DNA of 64,000 bases from Dermanyssus gallinae (taxonomy: Eukaryota > Arthropoda > Arachnida > Mesostigmata > Dermanyssidae), in NCBI GenBank assembly GCA_003439945.1, contig QVRM01001764.1, positions 81,001 through 145,000 on the forward strand, given 5' to 3'. Below are positions 22,675 to 33,426 of this stretch, one piece after another. Made by a program: the position numbers and the translations under genes. Below the pieces are notes generated by a model that did no database searches, had not been told where the DNA came from, and saw nothing but the letters and a program-made list of their open reading frames with translations. Numbering within the stretch: the stretch's first letter is position 1; each line of letters opens with the position of its first letter.

Positions 22675-23826
22675 GTATGTATCTATGTTGGTGAGACGCT
22701 ATGGTCTCTCTGCCTCGTCTACCACCTACCTAGACATGAGCTTCGTAGAGAACATATACCAACAAATCGAGTGACGTGATCTAGGACAATTCAGTCGGGA
22801 GACAATGTCTGTATTACACCGTACTATGTATCGTGAAATCTTTGAAACCGGGGAATACAGTGTTAGTGTGCCTTCGTGAGCCTAGACTAAAACTCGAAGC
22901 GAGCCGACAGAAAAACCGGTTGGTTGCAACGGCGCTATTGCTCTTGCTGTCGTGCAGCTTTGGGGTTGGCTTTAAATGGCTCTAACCAAAATGGCTCAAA
23001 CAAAACATACGTGTCCAGCATTAGGTTGTGCGTTCTTTCACTTTTGTCCGACCAGTTTACGATTCAACTTAGAGGCTGTAATGATAAAAACCCGACGTAT
23101 AATGCTACTACTGTCGTTAGTGTCCCGGTTTTGGTGTTCTTGTTTGCATGAGCAGTGAGAGTAAACGCACGCGTCTACACTGAAATTGAGATAAAGTATC
23201 GTAGTAGAAGTCCATAATAAATACGATGTTCATCCAATGAACGTTAACCTAGCTTATGTGTTAATGTGCTCGGAGTCAAGGAAGCAAGTAGTTTTGTAAT
23301 GCTAGTACGCCTCATATGACATATTGCTTCTCTATCTCTGCATATATGGTACGCGCGTAGATGACCCAAACATGCTTTGTCAGGACAGTCATCTGGATGT
23401 ATGAAACCCTGCTGGTGATCAAACGGCTCGCTATTATCCGAGACCGGGCAGCCGTGTACAGTGGCGTTACAGTGGCTCAATTATATCATTCTGATATTTT
23501 CGAAAACACACAAATTTTATATTCTGCATTCCACTGTTCTTCTACACTGCTGATTTAATTAGAATCTAGTATTTCAGCTCCCAACGGGCAAATCGTGGTG
23601 AAGTCGCGTACGAGAACATATGGTATAGATGCAATAGGACATTTACAGAGGAATGCTTTTACAGAGGGAGAAGCGAAAAGAGTTAGAGAGGGAAATAAAC
23701 ACAAGTACAGGAAAAATCAACAAATAAATCCAAACATAAAATGAACGCGGTTTACAAAACGCAGTCTTGCGATGCAAAGAACTCTTCTCGACTTTTTCTG
23801 ATTTTGTTGTGGGTTTGTTCTTGTAG

Positions 23827-24554
23827 ATGCGCCCGTCAACTCGATCGCCGGAGGAGCGGCGCCAGGCACTTCAAAGACTGGCGCAATTCCGATGAGCCTT
23901 CAAGGCAAATCAAGCACTGATCGGCCCCTTGAATTGAACAAAATCTCGGTATCCAAAGTGTGTAAGAATGCTAAGCCGATTTCAGCCTTTGAGCGAGGGC
24001 CAGCGGGATCAACGAAACGTGCGGTACTCCCGACCACCAAGACAACGACAACAACGAAACCGGCAACGACGACGGCGACGACAACAACCACAACAAAAGC
24101 AACAACAGCTGCAGCAAAAACAACAACAACAAAAGCAACAACAGCAAAAGCAACAACAGCAAAAGCAACAACAACAACAAAAGCAACAACAACATCAAAA
24201 GCAACAACAACATCAAAAGCAACAACAACAGCAAAAGCAACAACAGCGGCCGCAACAACAAAAGCATCAACAACAGCAGCTGCAGCAGCAACAACAACGG
24301 CAGCAACTACAACAGCAGCTGCAATAACAACAAAAGCACCAACTACAACAACAACAACAACAAAATCACCACCAACAGCAGCAGCTGTAGCAGCAACAAC
24401 AGCAGCAACAACAACAACAAAACCACCAACAACAACAGCAGCAGCAAAAACAACTACAGCAGCAGCAACAATGGCACAAGGTTGTGGGCCTGCAGAGATC
24501 GCCGGCAACCGGGCTCCTGTGAAGATCACCTCGTCGATAGCTGATTCTTCGCAG
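23827..24554 (+). CDS. Gene A exon 2, Thr/Ala-rich
   Basis: The acceptor TTGTTCTTGTAG leads into DAPVNSIAGGAAPG, MSLQGKSSTDRPLELNKI and then, from about 24033, a tract of some 145 residues made almost only of Thr, Ala and Lys (repeats of TTTKA, ATTAK). Gene B has the same flanks around a tract of only about 55 residues. I end the exon at CAG|GTCGGT because that site is conserved in B and is phase 0, matching exon 3. If it is not used, the frame runs on to a stop at 24620. Thr-rich tracts of this kind can be O-glycosylated in secreted proteins, but no secretion signal is visible here. The exon is encoded by ACN triplets and probably length-variable. Confidence 0.65.
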
Positions 24555-25273
24555 GTCGGTCACAGACGCTCAAGTGATAGCAGCACTGATGTACCAGTTG
24601 ACAGGCGAATGATCAAATAAGGGCCGTGAATTGAGGATGAGGGGATGAGGGTGAGGGGGCGGGAGAAAGCATGAGTAAATAGTTGCCAAATTATCAACTA
24701 ATTATCACAAACAAAAGTCAATTAAAGAATTTGTGTCTTGTCACACAACCCTGACTACCACCATTGGTGTGCATTGGTATTTTCCTAACGGTTCCTGGCT
24801 TTGGTAGAGAAAAAAATGAAAAATCTTCAGTAGCCACCGAGTCTTCCCATTTTCAGTCATGAGCAGCTCCGGTCGGTCCAGAGATGAGCTTTCCTTCTAA
24901 AAACTTCCTTCTGTTACAATCGAACACTATAACTGAGATTCACTGAGATTTCACAGCGTACACAGTCGGTGTACGCTGAATAGAACGCAGTAGAAATAGG
25001 GTCGTCGTATGGATACGCTGAGGATAAACTTAAACTGTTACACTTTTAGGCCAAAATATGTCTCATTGCATCTGCACACGTGAGCTGCTAGCTTAGTTCA
25101 CTCAAATGTGAGCACGTACTGACTACAATAGAGAACTTAGAATCTATCAATCTATACGTAAGTCTACACAGTATCTTGTATTTTGGCACACAGGAACGAC
25201 GTTCACAGCGCATAGAAACGAAACAGCACGAAAGGCATTAATTGCCTCTCGCGGCGGGGAAGTAGGCAATGTT

Positions 25274-25312
25274 CTCACTGCTGAGAAGGCTGTCCGTTTT
25301 CTCAGCAGTGAG
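25274..25312. other. Perfect 14-bp hairpin inside the insertion
   Basis: CTCACTGCTGAGAA at 25274-25287 and its exact complement at 25299-25312 enclose an 11-nt loop. It lies 115 bp before the ORF of the insertion. Function unknown. Confidence 0.7.
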
Positions 25313-25427
25313 GCTCTTCATGCTTAAGATTATTCCGGGGCGTTGTTGATGTATGATCTTAACAGGGTGTGGAACCACCGCACGCTGGCGAATTTTAATC
25401 AGCTTGAAAGGTGTATTCTCATTATAT

Positions 25428-25826
25428 ATGAAGCGAGTGCTTTGCTTGCCTATCCGAGCAAGGAGCCTCTTTTTGTTGTTGTTTGTGTATCTCTTATTAG
25501 ACTGTCCACCGGGTACTGAAACAATCCGACTAAGGCTGAAAATGCCGCAAACAGTACCTTACGAAGGTTTTAGTTCGGAGTCAGAAGCTAAAGTCGATCA
25601 AGCCAGACGAAAGGTCGGTGGTTTGAACATGTTCAATGCCTTGCACCTTTGGTCTGGTCCTGCATGTGACAGTCGCCACGTATACACCATTTACATAGTG
25701 CATGGTTATCACTACCTGGTATGTTCAAACGCAGCCTTTCACGAGGAGTACGAGTTGTGCACCTGCCGATTCTGCCTGCAGAGGCGTGTGAAGTACCATG
25801 CAGTGGAATGCACAGCGCTGGATTAA
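25428..25826 (+). CDS. Putative small secreted Cys-containing protein
   Basis: The 132-residue frame starts with a basic N-terminus, MKRVLCLPIRARS, followed by the hydrophobic core LFLLLFVYLLL, a plausible signal peptide. The remainder contains seven Cys including a C-T-C-x2-C cluster (ELCTCRFCLQ) and the aromatic stretch HVYTIYIVHGYHYLVC. There is no recognised domain. It is intronless, lies in the insertion that distinguishes unit A from unit B and is followed by AATAAA at 25918. A resembling HVYTRHIAQGYHHLVC stretch is found on the minus strand near 39845-39895. It may be a retrogene or part of an unknown mobile element. Confidence 0.5.
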   Translation: MKRVLCLPIRARSLFLLLFVYLLLDCPPGTETIRLRLKMPQTVPYEGFSSESEAKVDQARRKVGGLNMFNALHLWSGPACDSRHVYTIYIVHGYHYLVCSNAAFHEEYELCTCRFCLQRRVKYHAVECTALD

Positions 25827-25917
25827 AAATCGTTGCACAACTTCTCTCGCCGGAAGTGTGAAGAAGATAAAGCATTATGTAGGAACCTTTTAGAACTGTT
25901 TATTATACTCAATTTGA

Positions 25918-25923
25918 AATAAA
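25918..25923 (+). terminator. Polyadenylation signal AATAAA
   Basis: It lies 92 bp after the stop codon of the ORF at 25428-25826 and 14 bp before the insertion's right-hand direct repeat. Confidence 0.5.
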
Positions 25924-27155
25924 CATAATTGAAAAATGTAAGTCTACACGCCCAAATGTTAGTTCGAGGAATTGCTTTCGTGGGTAATTTTGTGCACCTC
26001 AAGTCTGTCGATTGGGAAAATTTGTTAGATATCCACGCAGCCGCGGCCTGTTCTCTTTTGCTCGCAGCAACAGTTTTGTCAAGCAGGCCTTGATCACGAT
26101 ACACCACGACTCGACTCGCATACCAGTGCGACTACTCTGAAGCCTGGCTCCTCTCAAACCGCCGTCTCGAGATCCTTCATATTCGATATGATAAAACTGC
26201 CTTCTCCTTTCTAGTGATGGAACTGTTGTTCCCTGATGGAACAAGCGCTATGCCCATCTACTGCCATTAGCACTTATCCTAAGCACGCATTTACTTATAC
26301 TTTTCTTTAATCAGACCAATTTTGCTCCTGGCGCCCAAATTGCGTCATGCGCGTGGATTTTTTTAGAGTCGCCGCCTGTGGCATTGTTTTCCTCTTGCCC
26401 ATCGGTGGACTGTACTGTTTTATGTTCCATCCTCGTTCTTGGTCGGATACCATCACTGGAGGAATGGCAAAGTCTACGCTGTGTTACATGTGCCAACTGC
26501 TAAATAAAGGTTTATTGGTACACATTAAAATTAATGTTGCGTTGTGTTTAATGGGTCAGTATGGCTGAGCAAGCTCGCCGCAAACTGGCAGTAGCGCTGA
26601 CGGCATTAGCTTGCTATATTTTTTACTCCATATGCATAACTAACCTTTCTTAAAATCGTCGGTGTGGCACCCGCGATCGCCGTCACTACATCTCTATGTC
26701 ATATAGTCATGCCCTGGTATTAAGATTTTTTGCACACCCCCAGAGAGCTTATGTAAACCGCGAAATGTCTTTAAAAATGCACTAGAACATTAATTGAGGT
26801 ACTTTAGTTAGGGTTACGCTAGCCCTACTTAAAAAGCAATTTTGAAGCTTCTCGTGCGCTTTGAAGGTAATTAGCTTGATGAACTTATTTGGATATAATA
26901 CTTGCAGCTGTTTTCCCCGGACGCAAAAAGTCTGTACTCCACGGGCGCTAGGCCTGACTCAAACTTATTAAAAGGGACGTCCTTTATAGCAGGAGTGTAA
27001 GGATTAAGTAAAGGCAAATTTTACAACAATTTTACCTTCAAAGCTCTATTGCTCTGTATCTTCGAGGAAAGTAATGTGTATCCTATTAAACGGACATTTA
27101 TTGGCCGTCGTCTTCAAACGCACCTTCAAAATGTATAGGCCTGTGAATATTTCAG

Positions 27156-28226
27156 GTTTCAACTTCGCCGAAGATCCGACCTCTCATGGACCATCCCCGG
27201 TACGACCGATACAAGAATTTCAATACTGTACGATCCCCACCTGATCTGGATGCTGGACAGACGTTTAAAGAAGCGCATAGAAACGGTGTGCCCGTTAGGC
27301 CCGTTCATCATAGTAACTCTCAGCCTCATCTATCTCGTCTCAAAGGTGACACCGATGGTGGTCGACGTCCGTCTGACGTCGTCCATACAGGTGTTAGTAG
27401 TGCGCCGAGCAAGGACACCGATCGGACCATAAGGGAGGGCCCTGAGAAGCCGCCGCAAAGCATTCTCAAATCGCCTGCCGAAAAAGACGTTCCACTAGAT
27501 GAACTTGAGCTCAAGCGCATCCGCGGCATCCAATCGCAAGTACAGTGTGAGAAACGACCGGTACCTTTAGACGATGTGGCGCTCAAGCGGCTTCATGACG
27601 ATGCGCCATATGCAGGCCCGCTAGATGAGGTGGCCCTCAAAAGGATGCTTCAGGGACGGCCTGACAATACCTCGAAATACGAAATATCTGATCCGCACTG
27701 CGACATGCCGTTTACGGTCGAAGTGCGGCGAAATGAATTGTGCCTGCAAAGATTACTGATCCCCGGGTCTAACGCTCACCACCAACCCGTTAAATCGACT
27801 CCAAGTCATAACGAAGATGCGGCCATAGCCGGTGCGTTCTGCGCAGGCAGCTCAAACAGTCGCGAAGTTCCTGACCAGGGGCACCAACGTTCCGCCGAGC
27901 GTTGTGGTACAAGTTTGAGGAGTGAGGCTGCTGATTGGCGTGACCTATGTGGCGCTTCTCCGCGGTTTTCGGAAATCGAACCTATCATGGAAAAAGTAGT
28001 TAAGCAGCCTGAATTGAAAGATCCAGTGAAAACGGGCACAGCAGATACGGGCGTAACCGATTGCAAGGACAAATCGGCTCAAGTGGACCTAAATACGAAT
28101 GCTGCGGCAAAACCTGAAAGTTCTGGCACGCGTGGTTCCAAGGAAGACACTCGACACAAGCCAGAGGATGGGGTCCGCGATAAACCAGCAGCCTCTTCCG
28201 ATCATGCATCATCCAGTAGCCCATAA
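27156..28226 (+). CDS. Gene A exon 3, disordered, PLDEVALKR repeats, truncated
   Basis: The acceptor TGTGAATATTTCAG is shared with gene B. The frame is open from the first base (phase 0) and reads MDHPRYDRYKNF soon after. It carries three copies of a motif, PLDELELKRI, PLDDVALKRL and PLDEVALKRM, at 27492, 27564 and 27618. The spacing of 24 and 18 residues is identical to B. The rest is rich in Ser, Pro and charged residues and is likely disordered. It stops at 28224-28226 (TAA). The homologous place in B reads through: A has one more base than B there. Similarity to B fades after about 28265, so gene A lacks the rest of the long product. Confidence 0.75.
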   Translation, partial: VSTSPKIRPLMDHPRYDRYKNFNTVRSPPDLDAGQTFKEAHRNGVPVRPVHHSNSQPHLSRLKGDTDGGRRPSDVVHTGVSSAPSKDTDRTIREGPEKPPQSILKSPAEKDVPLDELELKRIRGIQSQVQCEKRPVPLDDVALKRLHDDAPYAGPLDEVALKRMLQGRPDNTSKYEISDPHCDMPFTVEVRRNELCLQRLLIPGSNAHHQPVKSTPSHNEDAAIAGAFCAGSSNSREVPDQGHQRSAERCGTSLRSEAADWRDLCGASPRFSEIEPIMEKVVKQPELKDPVKTGTADTGVTDCKDKSAQVDLNTNAAAKPESSGTRGSKEDTRHKPEDGVRDKPAASSDHASSSSP

Positions 28227-28738
28227 GCGGCATGCACCTCCCGATGCCAGAGGCCGGAAATAAGCGCCCAGTGATATACAAAAAAATGTAAGAGGTAAAC
28301 TATCTAGAAAAAATATATGTATATATAGATTCATAGGTAGAAAGAAGCATGTGATCTCCGTGATATTAGCGAGGACGACAGCGTCGGACACACGCAATGC
28401 AAGACCATACACGTTTGAGGTCTAAAGACGAAGTAAGAACTCTGCCGCAGTACATACGGAAATAAATTTTGGGTGTGGTTTGTCCTAGGAGTTCCCTGCA
28501 AGGGAGTACACGTTATTTTGTACTCTTTTCGCTGTTGCTGTTGTTTTTTGCTGCTGCTGGCATTGCCGGGGTTATTGCTGATGCTAAAGGGGTTGCACTG
28601 TCTGTCATTGCAATTATGTATTACATTATCAATACTAACCGTACTCCAATTGAGCAATTAAGAATAAGCATTCGGTGTACATATTTTGTTAGGTATGATA
28701 ACTAATTTATTTGATTATGTTGTCCGTTAAAATTGCAG
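28227..28738. other. Spacer after gene A
   Basis: No homology to unit B is visible beyond about 28270. A hydrophobic open stretch (FSLLLLFFAAAGIAG near 28525-28570) begins without ATG and I do not call it. Confidence 0.4.
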
Positions 28739-28978
28739 ACACCGATCCTATATCAAGTCCGTATGCGTCAGTCGCCAGCCGGGGGCAGTTCAGGACTGGC
28801 CTAGTTCGTCAACGGCAACTACTATTACCGCCGCTGCGCGGCCTCGCTGGATCGAAATTATTATCCTCTGACAAAGAAACTGACGCCCGATCTCTTATTT
28901 CCCTTGGCGTTACTCAGCGTAGCCCAGATGCGATTAAGCGATATTTCCGTCGAGAGTGGGGTGTCTCCAAGTCCTAGC
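28739..28978 (+). CDS. Possible terminal exon of unknown gene
   Basis: A good acceptor (CGTTAAAATTGCAG) precedes an open stretch reading TDPISSPYASVASRGQF, then SLISLGVTQRS and IKRYFRREWGVSKS before a stop at 28976-28978. AATAAA signals follow at about 29213 and 29242. It could be a last exon on the plus strand, conceivably joined to gene A by alternative splicing, but no phase-1 donor fits clearly. No domain is recognised. Confidence 0.3.
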
Positions 28979-29819
28979 GTATCGAAAGGTGAACGGTGTG
29001 ATCCTGTAGGTGTGCTCACATTTGAGTACTCAAAGCGTTTCTTCTCCTCTACGCCTCCTCTGCTCTCAATCCCCTTTGGAAATTTGCTGTATAGGAACGA
29101 CCATACGGGGCATGAGTGCGTCCGACACAATTACATCTAATACCAGAAGCTTCCCCGACAGGAAGTGGATAATCATCCGTCATACCGTCGGGCCGTTTTC
29201 CGTTGTTGTTTTCAATAAAGGTAGTTGCCAACGTCGCGTACAATAAAATATATTGTCGTTGTACAATTCTTCTTGGATCGTGTTGTAAGACAATCTTTAT
29301 TATTTATATAATAAGTTCGTTATGTTAGCACTTTGGAGTGGACAATTGTCTCCGTGCGAACGTGTTGTATATCGTGTTGTATATATATAAGATATTTATT
29401 GAGTAGAAAATACGTCGATACTCACGTCGTTTACGTCGAGCCTTACTAAGCACACCCGAGGTGTAAATATGTTCATTAATGTTAGCCGATGTCTAGTTGT
29501 GATGTTCTCAAATAGTTTATTTCATATTTGGCAATTTTACTGGAGCAGGTCTATCTTCATGCTTATCTCGATAACTTTGGCGACTACGCATCCGTTTAGC
29601 TTATGGTTATTTGCCTGAATCTGACATCACTAGGAAAGAATTCAAGACATCAATAAACTGACCATTTTCATAAGGATCTACTTCATAGCCACACTTTTTT
29701 TGTCTTTTATCTTTTAGGATCTACTTAATGTGCTTGCTTATATAAATCAAAACGCCGCTGAGCCGCAATATTGTTTCTTTGCACCAGCAGGCCTCGACCC
29801 CATCGAGTTTAAGAGGCTT
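28979..29819. other. No further feature
   Basis: AT-rich spacer between the candidate terminal exon and the start of unit B. Two AATAAA signals near 29213 and 29242. Nothing else is supported. Confidence 0.45.
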
Positions 29820-30653
29820 GTAGCAGAGAAGAACGTGTTCACGTGTCGAGCGAGAATCGGCAGGAATGACCAGAGGCTCGGCGAAAGATAGTCTTACTGG
29901 GTGTAGGTGTGCAAATACTTTAACTTGTGCGCGAAAACATGCAGCGCTTCTCGTCAACCGAGTCCTTCGGTCCGATACATGAACGCAAAGATACACAGTC
30001 AAAACATGAACTCAAAATGCGCCGAAAAATTGGCATATTTTCGTTCACACCGGTCAACGGCGTTATTGCCCCATACATAATGAATCGATCTGCCTTGCTC
30101 TTTCCCCCCTCGGACACGTTAGGCAGAGAAACACAATTATCAATTCCATGGCAAGACAGGAAGCCAGTCCTAGGTGAACTCTAGTGTGTCCTCCATGATA
30201 AGCAGCTCCTTGACGGGTGTCGCAGCCGCCGCCGCAAACCACTTTATTGGCCGCATTTTATTCGCATGTAGCACTGTCTTAAAGGTTGTTCATTCATGGT
30301 ATGTGATCTTGTAGTGTTCATTACACTGTGCTGCATGAATTACTGCATACAGCAGCTTCGGGCAGCTCCATATCAAGTGGGAGTATGAGGCCGCCCGCGA
30401 GGCAGCCATCAATTATTAGCATTCAGTCGAGTGTCTACTTAACAACCAGAAGCGGGTTACAATTCAGGCGTGAACCTGCATCCGAAGTCCAGTTTTGTCT
30501 GCGCGCGGGTTTTGGTTTGCACAGAGCTCAGCTTCTGACGCGATATATTGCCGCTAACTGCAAGTTTTGTTACACATAAATATATTTTAAATTTACGTTT
30601 GGCAATCAGGATGGCGCCTACTCGAGACAAGAGTACGGCGAGCTCCTTCAGCG

Positions 30654-30687
30654 CTATAGCGCTCCTATAGCGCTCCTATAGCGCTCA
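30654..30687. repeat. Three tandem 11-bp units CTATAGCGCTC
   Basis: Short minisatellite. Each unit contains the near-palindrome TATAGCGCT. Confidence 0.8.
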
Positions 30688-30769
30688 TGCCTTATTAACT
30701 AATGCGTTCAAACTAACAGACCTAAATAAAAACATGAATCGGCAACAACAGAACTGTCCCAGATTATGC

Positions 30770-30945
30770 AAAGGTTGAGCCCGGTAGCGTGGTGCATTCT
30801 GCCTCGCGACTAAAGGAGACACATAAGTGCGCGGGTTCGAGCCCCACCGTTGCACATTTGTATTTACGGGGGTCCGTCTATGAAGCAATCCGAAGAGCAG
30901 TCCCATGGACGTTAAATCTTGGCTGAGAGTCAGCCCAGAAAGTAA
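30770..30945 (+). repeat. tRNA-derived SINE, family 2
   Basis: A box-like GGTAGCGTGGTG (30783) and a good B box GGTTCGAGCCC (30834-30844) are spaced as in a tRNA. The tail is GTGGACGTTAAATCTTGG then CTGAGAGTCAGCCC. The same tail recurs at about 51797-51857 and 52995-53035, defining a family different from family 1. Confidence 0.65.
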
Positions 30946-31383
30946 AGATTATGCACAGAACTTAGTTGCCAGCCGTTACTCTCAGAGGCCTTAGAAACTG
31001 TACTAAAACTTGAAAAACGAATTTCTAGTGTGGTAGACCCACTGCGGCTACAGTCGTAGCAGCGTCCAGAGCTCGACAACATCACGATAAAATCACCGAA
31101 CACAATGCAACATGCTGACAATGCACGAAACACAGGCCCGCAAACAGGGCAAAGTCCCCAAAATCCGGCGAACACGACGATTGGCAATGATTGTGTGAAA
31201 CTGCCGCGGTGACTAACCGAATGGTTCGGTTAGCCACCCACCGCGTACGCAGCAGCCTTCGTTCCAACCAGTCGCCTTATGGCGAGTGTGTTTTGTTAAA
31301 CAAAACAAAAACGCACGTTAGATTATACCAACATACGTACGACACATAACAAGCTCGACATAGTATAATAACATCGCGGCCTA

Positions 31384-31388
31384 CCAAT
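31384..31388 (+). promoter_or_regulatory. Conserved CCAAT box upstream of gene B
   Basis: It lies 353 bp before the proposed start codon, in the same context as the box in A (22285). B also has two inverted CCAAT boxes (CTATTGG) near 31427 and 31452. Confidence 0.35.
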
Positions 31389-31736
31389 AACTACGCTCTT
31401 GCTCGAACGAAGTTCTTTAGTTCCTATTGGAATGATTGTTCTTTAGACACCTATTGGCCGCCTGTGCGGCCATTCACTGCAAAGCTGGTCTGCACCATGG
31501 ACTGGGCAAAAATCACAACACTGATCAGCAATCATCACTATCGGAAAGAACAGTTGTTTTTGTTGTTGAAAAATAGTCCGTTCGAAAAAACACAAGCGTC
31601 GCCAAAACAAGGGAGAGTGGAATATGGGCGGGAGGGGGGCGAGGAAATAACGAATTCATACGAGTAACTCATTTAGCTAAAAATAACGAACAAATTTTTC
31701 GCGAACTGATCGATACATACGGACAAAAAGTGCCAA

Positions 31737-31794
31737 ATGACGACCCCGCGCCGTGGGGTTTATCTTCCCAAATCAAAGCTAAAGCAGCAACGCG
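31737..31794 (+). CDS. Gene B exon 1
   Basis: The exon is 19 codons plus one base, MTTPRRGVYLPKSKLKQQR, then the donor G|GTATGT. Start and end are conserved with gene A, with only triplet-length indels between. The first 26 bases of the following intron are identical in the two copies. Phase 1 joins to exon 2 at 32987 through an Asp codon. Confidence 0.6.
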
Positions 31795-32986
31795 GTATGT
31801 ATCTATGTTGGTGAGACGCTGTATGGTATCTCTGCCTCGTCCACCGCCTCCCTAGACATTAGCTTCGTAGAGAACACAGGACAACAAGTCGGGTGACGCA
31901 CGAGAGCAATTCAGTGACGCGGCAATGTCCGTACAATTACAGCACCGCATTATGTGTCGTCGAAAATTTGCCGCGGAATACAGAGCGAGCGTGTATTTGT
32001 GAGTCTAGTAAACTTGAAGCAAAACAGAAAGCAAGGCTGGTGCTATATAGAATTACTAAGAGAATTGTTCGTTTTTATTATTGTTACTGATGCTGCTGTT
32101 TTTTTCGTGTCGTGCAGCTTGGAGTTGTTGGCTTTGCACCAAAATGCCCTTTCTCGAACTGAAACATACTCTTTTAGTTTTGGGTCGAGTTTCCTCTTAC
32201 TTTTACCTGATAAGTTTAAGATTCAATTCATTGAAGTTCAAGAGATTGTAATAATAATAATAGTAACACAACGTATAAAGCTGCTGTAAGAACTTCATAC
32301 ATCGGACGCATTGATGTTTTGGGTTTCGTGTTCTTGTTGACAGGAGCCGATACAGTAAACACACGTGTTCACACGATTGAGTTAAAGTATAGTAGAAGCC
32401 CATATAAATCACGATGCGCATCCACTTAACATTAATACAGCTAATGTGTTAATGTGCTACGTGTCGAGAAAACTGGCCGTTTTTCAATGCTTCATCATGT
32501 GACCTATTTGTCTGTGCTTATGCTGCGCGCGCTTTAATGACACAAACAGGATTTGTCTAGGAATTCAACTGGGTGAATGAAATCACGCTGGTGATCAAGC
32601 GGCTATTATCCGCCACCGGGTAGCCGTGTGTATGAATCATACGCAGAAAATACACTACAGCAGTCCAATTGCATCATCCTTATATTTTCGAAATCACGCA
32701 TGCAGCTCACCATTGTCTGCGTATATAGCGTGCGTTTTTGCGGTTTTCAATACTGCTGATTTAACTAGAGTCCAGCATTTCAGCTACTAAGCATGTGCAT
32801 CGTAATAAAGTTACATACGAGAGCACGATATAGTCGCAATAGAACATTTACCTGCAGAGTGAGAAGCGAGAATAAATAGACAGAGGAACACAAGAAGAAC
32901 AACAAAAATCAAATGCATTGAAGTTGAAAACGAAACGCAGAAAAGGCTTTCTGACAGTGTGATTTATTGTGGCCTTGTTCTTGCAG

Positions 32987-33426
32987 ATGCGTCCGTCAAC
33001 TTTCTTTCCGGCGCCGGAGCGGCACCGGACTACTCAAAGACTGACGCGATTCCGATGAGCCTTTATGGCAAGTCAAGTACGGATCGGCCCCTCGAAGTGA
33101 ACAAAATCTTGGTGACCAAAGTGTATAAAAAGGCTAAACCGGTTTTACCCGCCACTCAGCGAGCATCAACGGGGCCAGCAAAGCCTGCAGTAGTCCCGAC
33201 TACCAAGACAACAACAACCACGACGGGACCAGCAACAACGGCGACGACAACAGCAACAACGAAAGCAGCAGCAGCAACAACAACAACAGCGACAGCAACC
33301 AGAACAACGGGAGCCCGAACAACAGCAGCAACAACAACAACGACAACGGCACCAGGTGGGCCTGCGGAGAACGCCGGCAACCGGGCCTTTGTGGAGGACG
33401 CCTCATCACTAGCTGATTCTTCACAG
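32987..33426 (+). CDS. Gene B exon 2, Thr/Ala-rich
   Basis: The acceptor TTGTTCTTGCAG is followed by DASVNFLSGAGAAP, MSLYGKSSTDRPLEVNKI, VTKVYKKAKPV and a Thr/Ala tract of about 55 residues (about 33200-33355). The exon ends LADSSQ at CAG|GTCGGT, phase 0. The homologous exon of A has a tract nearly three times longer. Reading through the donor would end the protein at 33495, so a short isoform is possible. Confidence 0.65.

Larger units (their letters stand above)
25158..25949 (+). mobile_element. Insertion with 12-bp direct repeats, possible retrocopy
   Basis: The 12-bp sequence GTAAGTCTACAC occurs at 25158-25169 and again at 25938-25949. Gene B intron 2 has a single (T)TAAGTCTACAC at about 34027 with matching flanks on both sides, so the 768 bases between are extra in A. 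The insert holds an open gene (25428-25826), an AATAAA at 25918-25923 and a short A-rich end just before the second repeat. That layout fits retroposition of an mRNA. A deletion in B between short repeats is the alternative. Confidence 0.65.
21515..28270 (+). repeat. Segmental duplication, unit A
   Basis: This unit aligns, exons and introns included, with unit B at 29820-36370. Anchor pairs include AACGTGTTCACGTG near 21520 and 29827, the 22640-22780 block with 31750-31880, the exon at 23827 with 32987, the TGTGAATATTTCAG acceptor at 27142 and 35269, and the shared end near 28265 and 36370. A contains an extra insertion at about 25158-25937. Confidence 0.85.

Noticed and set aside
23900..24529. 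Val/Ala-rich 209-codon minus-strand ORF
   Set aside because: Mirror of the Thr/Ala tract of gene A exon 2. The A/B comparison supports the plus frame.
28469..28705. Hydrophobic frame suggesting a membrane protein
   Set aside because: No ATG at a sensible place, no homology and low-complexity TTG/CTG composition.
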